Shown: piece after piece, positions 1 through 13,200 of the stretch
Position numbering within the stretch: the stretch's first letter is position 1
Layout of the letters: each line of letters begins with the position of its first letter
Assembly: GCA_016946835.1 (NCBI GenBank)
Contig: JACVTC010000135.1
Span: 64,001-128,000 of the forward strand
DNA length: 64,000 nucleotides
DNA from: Neocallimastix lanati (nom. inval.)
Taxonomy: Eukaryota; Neocallimastigomycota; Neocallimastigomycetes; Neocallimastigales; Neocallimastigaceae
Reading direction: 5' to 3'
Made by a program: the position numbers and the translations under genes
Notes under the pieces: generated by a model
The model's input: the letters and a program-made list of their open reading frames with translations, nothing else
What the model was told of the DNA's origin: nothing
Database searches by the model: none

Positions 1-3000
1 GATGCTCATAACGGTTACTATCATCCAAATGGAGGTGAAAATACTGACAAGTTAATTAAATGTGATGTCTCTGGTTGTACATTGGCAACTATCGCTGCTG
101 AAAGTTACTACATTAATGCTTCCACCCTCGACAAGTCAAAAATTATTCTTTGCAAAGAGGATGGAGGCATAAAATGTAATTCGATTGAACATGGCGCCAC
201 CGCCAATAGCCCCTTCCATATTATTGACAATGGAACTTCGAAACGTGTCATTACTTGTCTGGCTTCTGAGGGTTGCTACCTAGAAGAAAAAGTTAAGGGC
301 TATTTCTTGAATTCAGATACCACCGAAGGTGCTAAAAAGCTCATTACCTGTAATGGTACCGACTGTGCAGCTTCTGATGCTGACCCTACAGACTATGCTG
401 GTGTAGGAACGATGAAGGTCACTGAAAACGGTATCACCCTCTGTATCACCGTGGGTTGTAACGGTAATGGAGAGATTAAAGTGGAGTCTTCTTCGGCTGC
501 ACCTGTTTATAAGACTGTTACTTTGGCCACCAATTCTGATTTCCCAGGAAATGGATCTGGCGACACGACCATTTCCATTCGAATTGGAAATGATGGAAGT
601 GTGCTTCTATTGGAAGATACCGGATTAACTGATACATGTGCTGCTAATATTCATTGTATTTCTTCATCAAAAATTAAACATAATGCCGAAGAAGAAGAAA
701 TGGAAGAAGATGCCGCCGGAACCTACGTCTATTATTTCAATACTGAAAATGAGCGAATTGATCCTCCAACGCTTCCTGGAAATATACCAAATATTATGGC
801 TTATGAATGTATTTATGATGACACACCCGCATTGGAGTCATGTTCCTTAGTGAAAGGTTATGTGGTGGACAGTCGAACCGCTATCACAATTCATTGTAAT
901 GGATGGAAGCATGAAGGCTGTCGTATCATCTCTACTACGGCTTGTGCCTCTGGAGATGAGGGTAAGTTGACGAGTGGTCGTAAGATCTGTTTCAATACCT
1001 CAAAGATTGCTCTCCCTACCGTCGATGATGACGAAAAGGTTACGAATGTTGCCATGGTCACTTCAGATATTAATCCGTTCTACGGGATTGAGGCCAACCA
1101 ACTTGCCTATCTCTCCATGAAATACATTTCTCCCAGCTACTCCTCAGTGACCGTTTCTCTTCCAGAGGGTAAAAAAATAATATATATTATTGTGTCAATG
1201 ATACTATATAATTTCAAAAAAAATAAAAAAAAAAAAAAATTAAATATTTTCTAAAGAAAGAAATTAAATATATTTGAATATTTAAAAAAAAAAATTTTTT
1301 TTATTGAATTATTAGTGTTAGTTTTATTTTCCTTTTTTTTTCTTTTAATTTTATTTTTAAAAATTAAAAACCATATTCATATTTAAAATTATATCTTTTA
1401 TTAAAAAAAAATATTTTTTTTTTACGTATTTATAGATGATACAGATACTAAATATATTGTAAGATCTGGAAATGAATTTAAACTCTATGATTTCGATGGA
1501 GATGGTGCAAAAACCTTTGCTCTTAACAAAGCCAGAGGTGTTATAACTGCTAAGATATTGACGGATGGCTATACCTACAAGGAAGAAACAACTCTCAATA
1601 CAGATACCACCTTGCTCTTTTATTGTGACGGAGGCTTCTGTAAGCAAACAAAGGGCTATATGGTAGCCAAAAATGAGGATGAAGCTGATACGCTCTATTC
1701 CAACGACTCAGGAACATGGAAGGAGATGATATCGGAAGATCAGGCCTGCTCAACCTCAAGTCATGTTGGAAATATTTTGATGGAGGGGACCCCAAAAATT
1801 CAGCTTTGTAAGGCTGCCACATCGACTCATGATGTCATCAATACAGGACTCTATTTCTACGCTTCTGGAAGCAGTTACACTGTTTTACTTGGAAATCATG
1901 CCACTACCAGTACCGTGGTTGGAAGAATAGAAATGAAGGATGGCTACTACTTACTTAATGATAATGGTCTTGCGACCAATACCGGTAATGCCTTAATTCA
2001 ATGTACTAAAAGTATTTGTAAAAAGATTGATCCTGAGGTGGCCTTTTATCCCAATGCCGCTGGAGGTAAAATGATTAAATGTACCTTGAATGGTGAAAGT
2101 GCAACTTGTGCCTTAGATGATACCGCTGGGTACTATGTCGATATTAATAAAGGACTATTAAGTTGTGATGGCTCGGGTACTTGCGAATCTTTGGATAGGG
2201 TAGGTTATTTCTTGAATAAGGGGGATGAGGTCGAAAATATCTACATTCAATGTTCGACTTCCGAATGTACTGAAATTCCAGCTCCAACAGATGCCTGTGA
2301 TGACACATTAATAGGTAAATTGGCATTAAATGATAAAGATACACCTGCTGAAACAGCAGATGATGAACATTGTCTCTGTCTTGACAGTGATATTTTATCT
2401 GACAAATTTGACGATTCAAGTTTTGCCATGGTAAAGTTTAGTACTGGAAGTGTCTTTAAATCGTATGTCAGTAAGAATACCTATTATGGATTAGTAGAGA
2501 TAAAAAGTAGTTATATTAGTCTTCTTTTTGATAATACAAAATCCGTTTATTGCGTTGAAAAGGTAAAACTAAAAGCTACAGAGACAGCATGTACTGATGA
2601 AGAAATAACAGCTACTACTCATGAGAATTACATTTGTAATGTTGACGGGGTCTGTATTCCAGCCACCTCCACTGAAACACTTCCAGAGTCTATTCGTAAT
2701 GTGAAAAAAGAGGAATCCACCGAGGATGACCTTTCTAATGCTATCAATAATGATTGCCAAGTTCTCAACGGAAATAACTGTAAGCTTAAATATATAAATA
2801 TACTTAAAATATATATATATATAGATATAGATATAGATAGAAAGAAAGATAGATTTCTATTATCATTTATGTAAACCAATTTTTTTTTTTTTTAAAAAAA
2901 AAAAAAAAGTTTATATTTAATATATATAAAAAATTATTCATTCTCTATCTACCAATTTATATTAATTACATATGACTTAAATATATCTTTCTAGGTGCTT

Positions 3001-3788
3001 CCAATACCTATTATCTTGTCGATCCACTCAGCTATGAAATCACCGATATCGGTAAACTCTACCTTTGTAAGAATGAAAATGAACCCTGTCAAGAAGTGAG
3101 TAACGTCGGATACTATATTGTCGATAAGACAAACAGCTATTCCTGTCAGGAATCTGGCGTTGGTATGGAATGTTCCATCATAAAAACAATTGGTACTTGT
3201 GCTGGCAATACAGATGTAGGAAAAATAGTGTACGTCGCTGGAAAGTTCTCTATCTGTCTTAACTTTGATGGAGAGAACGGAATTTCCGTGGATCTTGAAA
3301 GTGTCTCCAATGGAAATTACATTATTGGTAAGAATGCAAATACTGACATTTTCGGTATTGGTGTCAATGATGATTTCGCGATCATTAATATCAACGATAA
3401 AGTCGTTACTCTTAATTCAACATGTAAGTATATAAATAAAGTTTTTTTTTTAAAAAAGAAAATTTCTAATAGTATCATTAATTTTAATTGTCATTCATCA
3501 GTATTTAAATAGTTATAATGAATATTAAATTTATTTTCTTAAAAATAAATAAATAATTAAAACTAATTTTTCTATTTTAAATTATTTTAATTTAAAAATT
3601 ATCTCTGGTCAGATAATAATAATTTGAAATATGTCTATGCCAATAAATCTGATAAATTGAAACTCTTGGAAAAAGGTAATACCTGTCCCACGAAGACGGG
3701 AGGAGGCCTGGATACTTTGAAATTAATGGAATTGGAATGTGAGTATGGCAAGTGTAAGGACATTACTCCTGCTCCTCCAGAAGAATAA
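1..3788 (+). CDS. Gene 1: scaffoldin-like cysteine-rich repeat protein, 5' end off-window
   Basis: Exons <1-1168, 1436-2779, 2995-3423 and 3613-3788 (TAA). All three introns are GT-AG and phase 1, and the joined frame gives 1038 residues of the C-terminal part. The protein opens inside GYYHPNGG/LIKC-type repeats and aligns by eye with gene 2 from about its residue 1200. In order it carries: GYFLNSD repeats; one CNGWKHEGC module (near 897-923); after the first intron, one copy of the C-x(4)-C-KQTKGY module (near 1621-1660); further GYYLLND/GYYVDINKG repeats; an acidic linker (SIRNVKKEESTEDD, near 2690); the conserved C-terminal domain in exon 3; and a last exon beginning YNNNLKYVYA. The C-terminus is hydrophilic with no membrane anchor or GPI signal. 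The family resembles anaerobic-fungal scaffoldins; a role in binding dockerin-bearing enzymes is inferred from the family. The intron at 1169-1435 is shared with gene 3 only, and the one at 2780-2994 with gene 5 only. Confidence 0.8.
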
Positions 3789-3880
3789 GTATCATTCATT
3801 TCTGAAAAAAATTTAATAAAAAAAAAAATAAAAAAAAATGAATAATTCCTTTGAATATTATTTAATAACTAAATCAAAAA

Positions 3881-3917
<37 letters not shown>

Positions 3918-4620
3918 ATGCATAATTAATCTGTAAAAATTAAAATTATTATTATTAAAGTACTTGTAAAAATTATACAAAAAAAAAGTACTATTTTATA
4001 TTTATAAAAAATACTTTAATTTAATGAAGCTAAATTATTTTTAATTGTATCAATAATAAAAAAAAAATGTATGTATATAAATAAGCATAATAATTTTGTT
4101 AATAGTAAATGGTAATTGTAATATAAAAGTAATATTTGTTTTATCTAATGTCGTTACAATTGCTATCAAATAATTCATTTGTATATAAGTAAATTATTTA
4201 TAATTTTAATTGAAAATATAATATATATTAAATATTATTTTTAAAAGTCATTTTTAATGTACAATTTTGTGTGAATAATAATAATTATAAAAAAAAAAAA
4301 TAATTAATATTCTTATTGAAGCTTATTATGGCCAAGATTAATACAATTTCTTTTTGAATTGGTAAAAAAAAAAAGATAAATAGTTCATAGTGGATATATA
4401 TATATAAAGTAAATATGAAGAAAAAAAAAGTTTAAACAAAATTTTAATTGTAATGAATATAGAAAAAAAAAATAATTTTCTTTATAAATTTTAAATAAAA
4501 TAAAAGATAAAAGAATTGAATATAATTTTTGTAAAAAGTTATGTTACTTGCAATATTACTAAAATAAATATTTTAATAATAAATAAAATATTTTATGTTG
4601 TGAAATATAATAATATTATT

Positions 4621-4669
<49 letters not shown>

Positions 4670-4689
4670 AAAAAAAGAAGTATTAATAA
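3789..4689. other. Gene-free AT-rich spacer after gene 1
   Basis: No open frame with coding character was seen. It contains poly-A tracts at about 3882-3916 and at 4626-4667 (42 A). AATAAA-like hexamers shortly after the stop codon could serve polyadenylation of gene 1, but such strings are frequent by chance here. Confidence 0.6.
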
Positions 4690-6765
4690 TTATTTTTTAT
4701 TAACTATAATTAAGTAAATAATAAATAATAAATAAATAATAATAAATAATAATAAATAATAATAAATAAATAAATAAATTAATAATAAATAAATTAATTA
4801 ATTAATAATAAATAAATGAATAAATGAATGTATAATAATAAATAATAAATAATAAATAATAAATAATTAAATAATTAAATAATAAGTAATAGATAATTGA
4901 AAAATAAATAATAAATAATATATAATTAAATAAATAAATAATTAATAATAAATAATAATTAAATAATTAAATAATAAATAATAATTAAATAATAAGTAAT
5001 AAATAATTGAATAATAAATAATAAATAATTAAATAAATAATAAAAAATAAATAAATAATAATAATAAATAAATAAATAAATTAATAATAAATAAATTAAT
5101 TAATAATAAATAAATTAATTAATTAATAATAAATAAATAAAAATAAATAAATGAATAAATGAATAACAAATAAATTAATTAATTAATAATAAATATATAA
5201 TAAATCTTAATAATAAATATATATATAATTAATAAATAAATAATAATAAATAATAATAATAATAATAAATAATAAATAATAAATAATAATTAAATAACTA
5301 ATAATAAATAAATAATAATAAATAAATAAATAATTATAAATAAATAATTAATAAATAATAAATAATAAATAAAAAATAAATAATAAATAATTAAATAATA
5401 AATAATAAATAATTAATAAATAAATAAATAATAAATAAATAATAAATAATTAAATAATAAATAATAAATAATAAATAATTGAATAATTAATAATTAAATA
5501 ATAAATAATAAATAAATAAATAAAAAATAAAAAATAAATAATAAATAATAAATAATAAATAATAAATAATAAATAATAATAAAAAGAGTATTTATTAATA
5601 AATAATAAATAATAAATAATAATTAAATAACTAATAATAAATAAATAATAATAAATAATTAAATAATAAATAATAATTAAATAACTAATAATAAATAAAT
5701 AATAATAAATAATAAAATAATAAATAATAATTAAATAATTAAATAATAAATAATAAATAATAAATAATAAATAATAAATAATAAATAATAATAAATTATA
5801 GATAATTGAATAATAAATAATAAATAAAAAATAAATTAATTAATAATAAATGAATGATTAAATGAATGAATAATAATATATATAATAATTAAATAAATAA
5901 ATTAATTAATAAATAATAAATAAATTAATTAATAAATAATAAATAATTAAATAATAAATAATAAATAAATAAATAATAAATAATAAATAATTAAATAATA
6001 AATAAATAATAATAATTGAATAAATAATAATAAATAAATAAATAATAAATAAATAAATAATTAATTAATAATGAATAAATAATAAATAAATAATAAATAA
6101 ATAATAAATATTAAATAATTAAACAATTGAATAATAAATAATTAAATAAATAATAAATATATATAAATAATTAATAAATAATAAATAAATAAATAATAGA
6201 TAAATTAATAAATTAATTATAAATATTAAATAAATAAATAAATAATAGATAAATAAATTAATAATAATAAATAAATAATAATATTTAATAATAAATAAAT
6301 AATAAATAAATAAATAATAGATAAATAAATTAATAATAAATAAATAAATAAATTAATAATAAATAAATAAATTAATTAATAATAAATAAATAAATAATAA
6401 ATAAATAAATAATAGATAAATAAATTAATTAATTATAAATATTAAATAAATAAATAAATAATAGATAAATTAATTAATTATATATAATAAATAAATAAAT
6501 ATTAAATAATAATAATTAATAATTTATAATAATAAATAATAAATAATAATAAATAATAATAATAAATAAATAATAATAAAAATTAATATTTAATAAATAA
6601 ATATATTTATAAAACTATTTTAATAATAATTATAATAATTATACTAATAATAAATAATAAATAATGAATAATAAATAATTGAATAATAAGTAATAATAAA
6701 TTATTGAATAATAATAATTAATATTAATATTAGTAATTAATAATAATAGTTAATTATTAATAATA

Positions 6766-6817
<52 letters not shown>

Positions 6818-6822
6818 TATAA
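4690..6822. repeat. AAT/AAAT simple-repeat array
   Basis: About 2.1 kb made almost only of AAT, AAAT and AATT units in the A-rich orientation on the + strand, with irregular interruptions such as GAATAAATGAATAA. It ends in a run of pure AAT units (about 6768-6817). No coding potential. Confidence 0.95.
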
Positions 6823-7012
6823 AACTTTCTTCAATCATTTATAATAAATCGTTTTGTTTCTTATTACCGACAGTTCAACTTAACCCATTTTTTTTTTTTT
6901 TTTTTTTTTTTTTATATTTTTAATTTTGAAAAAAAGGAAAAATAATATTTGAATTTTTTTGTAGCCCATTTGAATTCCCATCAGGATAAATTTTGATTTT
7001 TTATAATAAAAA
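6823..7012. other. Non-repetitive AT-rich sequence upstream of gene 2
   Basis: Between the AAT array and the conserved leader there is a short unique stretch with a 26-base or longer T run (about 6892-6914) and a CCCATTTGAATTCCCATCAG segment. Nothing in it can be assigned. Confidence 0.5.
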
Positions 7013-7271
7013 TTGGAGGATAATAAACTTTTAAAATTTTCGAAATATAAATTTCAGTTGAAATGACTTGAGATTTCGAAATCTCAAAAAGTTTTTTTTT
7101 ATATTTTAAATTGTATAATACGCAGTTCTGTAAATATTTTTTTACTCATTTCATCATTGTAAATATATATTTTATTATTTAAACTATTCAAGTTTTTTAC
7201 GGTAAAAAAAAAAAAATTAACAAAGTGACCTTTGAAGTTTTAATTTTAAAGTAAACTTTATTAGGCCTAAA
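7013..7271 (+). promoter_or_regulatory. Conserved leader block upstream of gene 2
   Basis: Aligns by eye with blocks ahead of genes 3 and 4. Shared elements in order: a TTTTAAAATTTT run; ATATAAATTTC...GTTGAAATGA then TTGAGATTTC (about 7045-7077); an oligo-T stretch; AATTGTATAATA; GTGACCTTTGAAGTTT (about 7225-7240); and AAACTTTATTAGGCCTAAA running directly into the ATG. It probably holds the core promoter and 5' UTR; the transcription start cannot be fixed from sequence. Confidence 0.65.
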
Positions 7272-10200
7272 ATGTTTGGTAGAAAATTTTTTAGGTAAGT
7301 AAGAAATTTATGTAAAAATAAGTTAGAGATTAATATTTACATTATTAATGAATAAATAAATTTAAATAACTGAGAGAATAAATTAATTACAATGAATAAA
7401 AAAAATATAATTATTTTTTTTTTACTTATTAAATAAATGATAAATGAATTAATAATAATTAGTACATAATTATTAATAAATATTAATAACAATAGAAAAA
7501 AAAAAGAGTATTAAATATAAATAATTATATTCAATAAATAAAATTATATTATTTAGATAATTAAATAGAAAGAATAATAAATGAATAATAAAAAAAATAA
7601 TTTAATTACAGTAAATAATAAAACATTATAATAATAAAATTAGAAAATATAATATTGAGCTAATATAATATAAGAAAAAAATCCTAAAAATAACGAACAA
7701 CAAATAATTATATATTTAAGTAATAAATCGATAAGTGAAAAAAAGCTATCAGCAATTAATTTATACTCATTAATTTCTATTAATAATAGTAAATTATTAT
7801 AATTCTTATTAATAATACTTTCAAATTTCTAGAAAAAAGTTAAAAAAATTATGATGAATAGAGACGATATTTTCAATAGAAATTTAATAGAAAGAATTAA
7901 AAGAGAAAAAAGATATAATTATTAATAGTAATGATACAATTAAGCCCTTTCGTTTATATGATTCATTAACAAAAAAGATTAGTAATTGAACAAATAAATA
8001 ATTTGAATTATTTATATTAGAAAAGTAATTTTTTAATAATAATAATTAATGATCTTTATATTAATGTGAAGACACAAAAACGTTATTAATAGATTAAATA
8101 AGAAAGTTTTAAGAAATACCTTTATTTTATTTTTTATCTTTAAAATATTAATGCATTATGATTATATCTTTAATCATAAAAGCGAATATATTACTTAAAA
8201 TTAAAGTGCCATATAACATTAATTTTATATAGTTTGCAAATAAAAAAAAAAAAAGAAATTATTAATAAAATATTCATTTTTCTATTAATATTAATTAATA
8301 AAATTCATATTAACTTAATAATTGTATCTATTTGAATGAAATCTATACTTAATGAAATACAATAATATAGAAATTGTTTACTACCAGTGTTTACAGTCAT
8401 TGCTATTCTTGGTCGAAATGGTGTATTAGCTGTCGATACAGGTAAATCACTAAAGATTTTATTTTATTACCCTTTTTAAAAGTAGTGATGTCGTTAACTA
8501 AAATTCTTTATATATATTTTTATAAATAAAATATTAATGTTTTTTTTTTTTTTTTATATTATTATTATTTTTTTTTATTATATTCACCTCTTTGTGTTAA
8601 AAGAATTGCAAATTTGTAATAATGTTGCTGGAACAAAGAGTCCAGAAGCAGCTGTGGGTTCTGGAATGTGTAAAAAAGGAGCTAGTCCCACTGATGTAGG
8701 CGATGGAAATTATTGTATAACTAAGGATAAAAATGAAATCTATAAGGCATTGGCAGCCGATTCAGGTTCCTGTACAAAAGTAGATACTTCTAACTATTCC
8801 AGTAATCCTTATTTCGTTTATAGTTGTAATGGTTCAGGTGCATGCGTGGAGCTCACTAGTACTGTATTAACTGGTATTACTGCTACTGCAGAAAATATAT
8901 TAATTTATAAATATGATGGTGAAAGATTTAAACAATTGAAAAATAATGAACTCTACTTAAAGGACTCCCTTTTACTTTATTGTCCAAATGATGAAGGAAA
9001 TACATTTAGTGCAAACGGTAAATGTATTTTCCCAAAGCAAACTATTTTCATTAATCCAGGAACTGATTCTTCTAAAACCTCTAAATTGATAAAAGTTAAA
9101 AGTACTAAAGGTGAGGCAGAACCATTAACTCCTAATGCTGGTGGATACTATTTAAATGGAAAATATGCTTCCGCAGATAATATTTCTACTAAACTTATCT
9201 ATTGTGAAAGTACAACTACATGTATAGAGATTGATGAACCGGCTGATGGTGTTTATTTGGACGAAGCTACAAGAACTGCTGATAATTATGGAAATGTTAT
9301 AACATGTAATGGTGGTTCATGTACTTCTGCTCAATCCTCCACCTATAAAATCTTTCTGAATCCCGCTGTAACCACTGGTATCACAAAGGCTTTGATAAAG
9401 TGCCCAACAACCTCTGGTGATTGCACTGCGATCGATGCCGTAGCTGGAGCCTATTATATTAATAATGCTCAGGATAAGGATCAATATCCATTAATTAAAT
9501 GTGGTACAAAATGTGAAAAGGTTAACACATTCAATGAAGGGGTATATGTGGATTATGGTAGTACTGAAACTACTGGATCTTATTCCAATTGGATTACCTG
9601 TACCTTTCAAAACGGTTGTCAGTCAACTGAAGTTGCTGATTCGAAAGCTGGAACATATATTGATGCCGCCTATACTACAAAGGTAATAACCTGTACTGCT
9701 GACGCTAATAGTAAAGCTCCATGTAAATCAGAGGCCCATGGAGGTACCAATGAAACGCCAAAGTATTACATTGATGCCTCTACACCTACCAATATTATTA
9801 CATGTAATAACAGTGGTTGTACCTCCAGTCCTGGAACTCGACTTCAGGGTCATGCCTATATTTCAGGAGCCAATAGTAAACAAGCTATCGTCTATGATTC
9901 TAGTACAAGCAAGCTTAAGTTGGATACTGCTCTTGCTGCTGAAAATAAGTATTATATCAACGCCCTTAATCCAACCAAACTTTTGAAATCTGGCTCTGGT
10001 GGTACGTTATCCTCAGTGAATCCGGAAATCGCTGATGGAAATGTCTATGCTTTTTATGATGATAATTCAAAAGCTGGTTTTACTATTACCTGTTCTGCAA
10101 GTGGTTGTATTTCTTCAAAAGGTAAAATTGTTTATGGATTGAATAATATGACTATTCTATTATTTATTTTTATGCTATTTTATAGAAAAGAAAAATATGT

Positions 10201-13200
10201 TTGAAATAAGATATAACTTTTATTGATATAAGGAATAAAAGAGAAATTTCAATTATTATTATTATTATTTATTTTTTAGTTTTTTTTTTTTTTTTGATCG
10301 ATTCATTATATTTTTTTTGTTTTGTTTTTTTCGATTTTCTTCGTTCCATTGATCAAAAATTTATACTATAATAATTTTAATTTTTATTTTGATATTTTTC
10401 TTTAAAATTTAAATTGTATTAGATAGAGTTTGAATTATTTCTTTAATAGCCATTTTTAAATAAATTTTTTTTTATAGTTGAAATAAGTTGAAATGTTTTT
10501 AAAAATAAATTGCTTCATTTAAATTGTAATATAGTATTTTAACAATATTTATTTTAATAATAATTTTTAAAAAAAAAAGCTTTAAGAAGATGTAAATCCC
10601 TTTCTGATGGTAAATGTAAAGATGATACTGATGGAAATTTAGGTGACGATACCCATTGTATTCATACGGATGGTAAAATTTATGTTGGAAGTAATAGTGA
10701 TGGTACATGCAATGCGATAGGAGCAGACATTTTAATAAATGATACAGGAGGAGATGCTAATAAGGATGCTACAATAGGAACTGGTACTAGTGGCTATATA
10801 TATACATGTAATTCAAGCAGCAAAGTTTGTACACAGATTATCTCTTCAGGATATATTGACGGTACCCCAACCCTATTATACACTAGTCTTGATGGTATTA
10901 GTACAAAAGTTGTTGTTGCAAGTGCACTTTCAGCTAATAGTCATTATTTAGTGGGAACGGCTTCAATAAGTACGACTGAACCCTACATCACTTACTCTAA
11001 GTTAATTAAATGTCCAGAAGAAAATGTAATTGGAAGTTGTGTCGAAGTTTCTACGCCTACCGGAATTTTTAAAAATTATGGATCCTCTAATCTTGTTAAT
11101 GCCTTAATTATCTGTGACTCCAGTAATAAATGTTCTCTAAGTGACGCTGTAGGTGACACTACTCTTAAAGGATACTATCTTAATAGTGGAATGGATAAAG
11201 CCACTAAACCATTAATTCAATGTACAGATACTAGTTGTACCACAGCAATTGCTATTGCTGAGGGTTCATTCGTTTTTGATTACAGTAGTAAAGTTTCTAC
11301 AGCTGCTGGAACAACGAGTACTTTCACTAATCTTATCTCTTGTACTGATGGAGTATGCTCCAAACTTTCTACTGCGGTTCCAGATGGTTACTACATTGGA
11401 ATTGATATTGCTGCTAATAGTATTATCCATTGCGAGAACGGGGTTTGCTTTTCAGTAACCCATGGTGGTACAAATGAAGCTCCAACACATTATTATGATG
11501 CCATTAATAAAAAAGTGATTACTTGTAATGAAAGTGGATGTGAAGCTGAAGACGCCTCCCTCAAGGGCTACTTCCTAAACTCTGGAAACCCTGACAAACC
11601 GGTCATTAAATGTGTTGGGGCTTCCACCGACAACTGTTCGGAAGTTGCCGCCGAATCCACATGTTCCAAGGTAGGAGGGATTAAAAAGGATGCCGAAGGC
11701 CATATCTTCCTTTGTGTCTCAGCCGTGAATACGGACCCCAATCATATGGAGATAGTCATTGACAGTGGCCGTGATCCCGAAAAAATTTATCGCTCCGTTC
11801 AGGGAGGTACTTTCCCTGGTAGCAGTGGTCAATCCTTCACGGTTCGTAGCGATAAGGATGGAAAAATTATTTTAATGGAGGAAGGGGCTGGACTTCCTGC
11901 TTGTGTGGCTGGTGCATGTGTAAGTACAAAACATTGTATTGATGGTAATATAATTAAAACAGGTGATGGGGCTTGTGCTGCTATAACAGGTACTGGAACA
12001 GATATTAAATATTTTAAAGAAGATACAACAGCTGCAACTGCTGGAACAGATGATGTCAACGTGGCCTATAAGTGTACATATGGCGGAGCTTCGGATGCAG
12101 CAACAAACTGCGTTCTTATTAAAGGTTATGCTACTATTAATGCTAATAGTAAAACCATTTACTGTAGTGGATGGAAGAATGATCCATGTACTACAGCTGT
12201 AACTGAAGATGGATTAGGTGGAGAACGTGAAAAAGTTAAACTAATTAATGGTGGTAAAATTTGTATTGATTCTGATGGTGAAGATCTTGGGGATACAAAG
12301 GTTATTTTCTATCAGTCAGGGGTCAATGAGTATTACGGTATCTCTGGAACTACTCCATATTTCTATGCCCTGTCAGTAACAGCTGATTCTGCTCTTTTAA
12401 CTTCTGAATCCAATGTTTTAAGTAAGCCATTTTTTTTATTTTTATCTCTATATTTTCTTCTTTTTAAAAAAGAAAAATATTAAATACAAATTTTAAATTC
12501 ATTTTTTATTAAATAAATAAAAAAAAAAAAAAAAAAAAAAGACTTTTTCAAAAGTTTTTATTGATTAATAATTAATAATTAGTCAAATATATTAGTTTTT
12601 ACTCATTTAAATATTGTTGTAATCAAATATGTTAGTTTTTATATATTTAAAGATTGTTGCATTGATTGTTATATTATCTAAAATTTCTGTTTTTACATAT
12701 ATTAATAAATCAGTAAAATTTACATTTAATTAATTATAAAAATTTACTTTTTTTTTTTTTTTATATATATATATATATTTTTTTTTAGATAGTAATAAAG
12801 TTGGCTATCAGATTAATCCGGCCGCTTTTGGTTCCAATAAAAATGCTTTGATATTATGTTCTGCCGTCAATGATATCTCAAAGTGTCAACCCAAGGATTC
12901 TAATGTCGGTTATTATCATGCCGGTAATACAAGCAATACTAAGGTAGTAGGAACAAATCAACTTATTAAATGTGATGACACCTCCTGTAACTATGCTAAC
13001 GGGGCTGATGGAGGATACTATATCGATGCCCTTGAGAAGGATAAGATTATTAAATGTGCTACTGATGCGACGGCAGGAGGCATTATCTGTAATTCGATCG
13101 ATCATAAAGGTACGGCGAATGCCCCAACACACTTTATAGATAACACCACTGATAAGAAGTTATTAACCTGTACCAATGATGGTTGTACCTATGAGGATGT

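Noticed and set aside
8052-8068. Alternative gene 2 first exon starting ATGATCTTTATATT with a GTGAAG donor.
   Set aside because: In phase, but the donor is weak and it is not conserved; 7272-7294 matches genes 3 and 4 in sequence and length.
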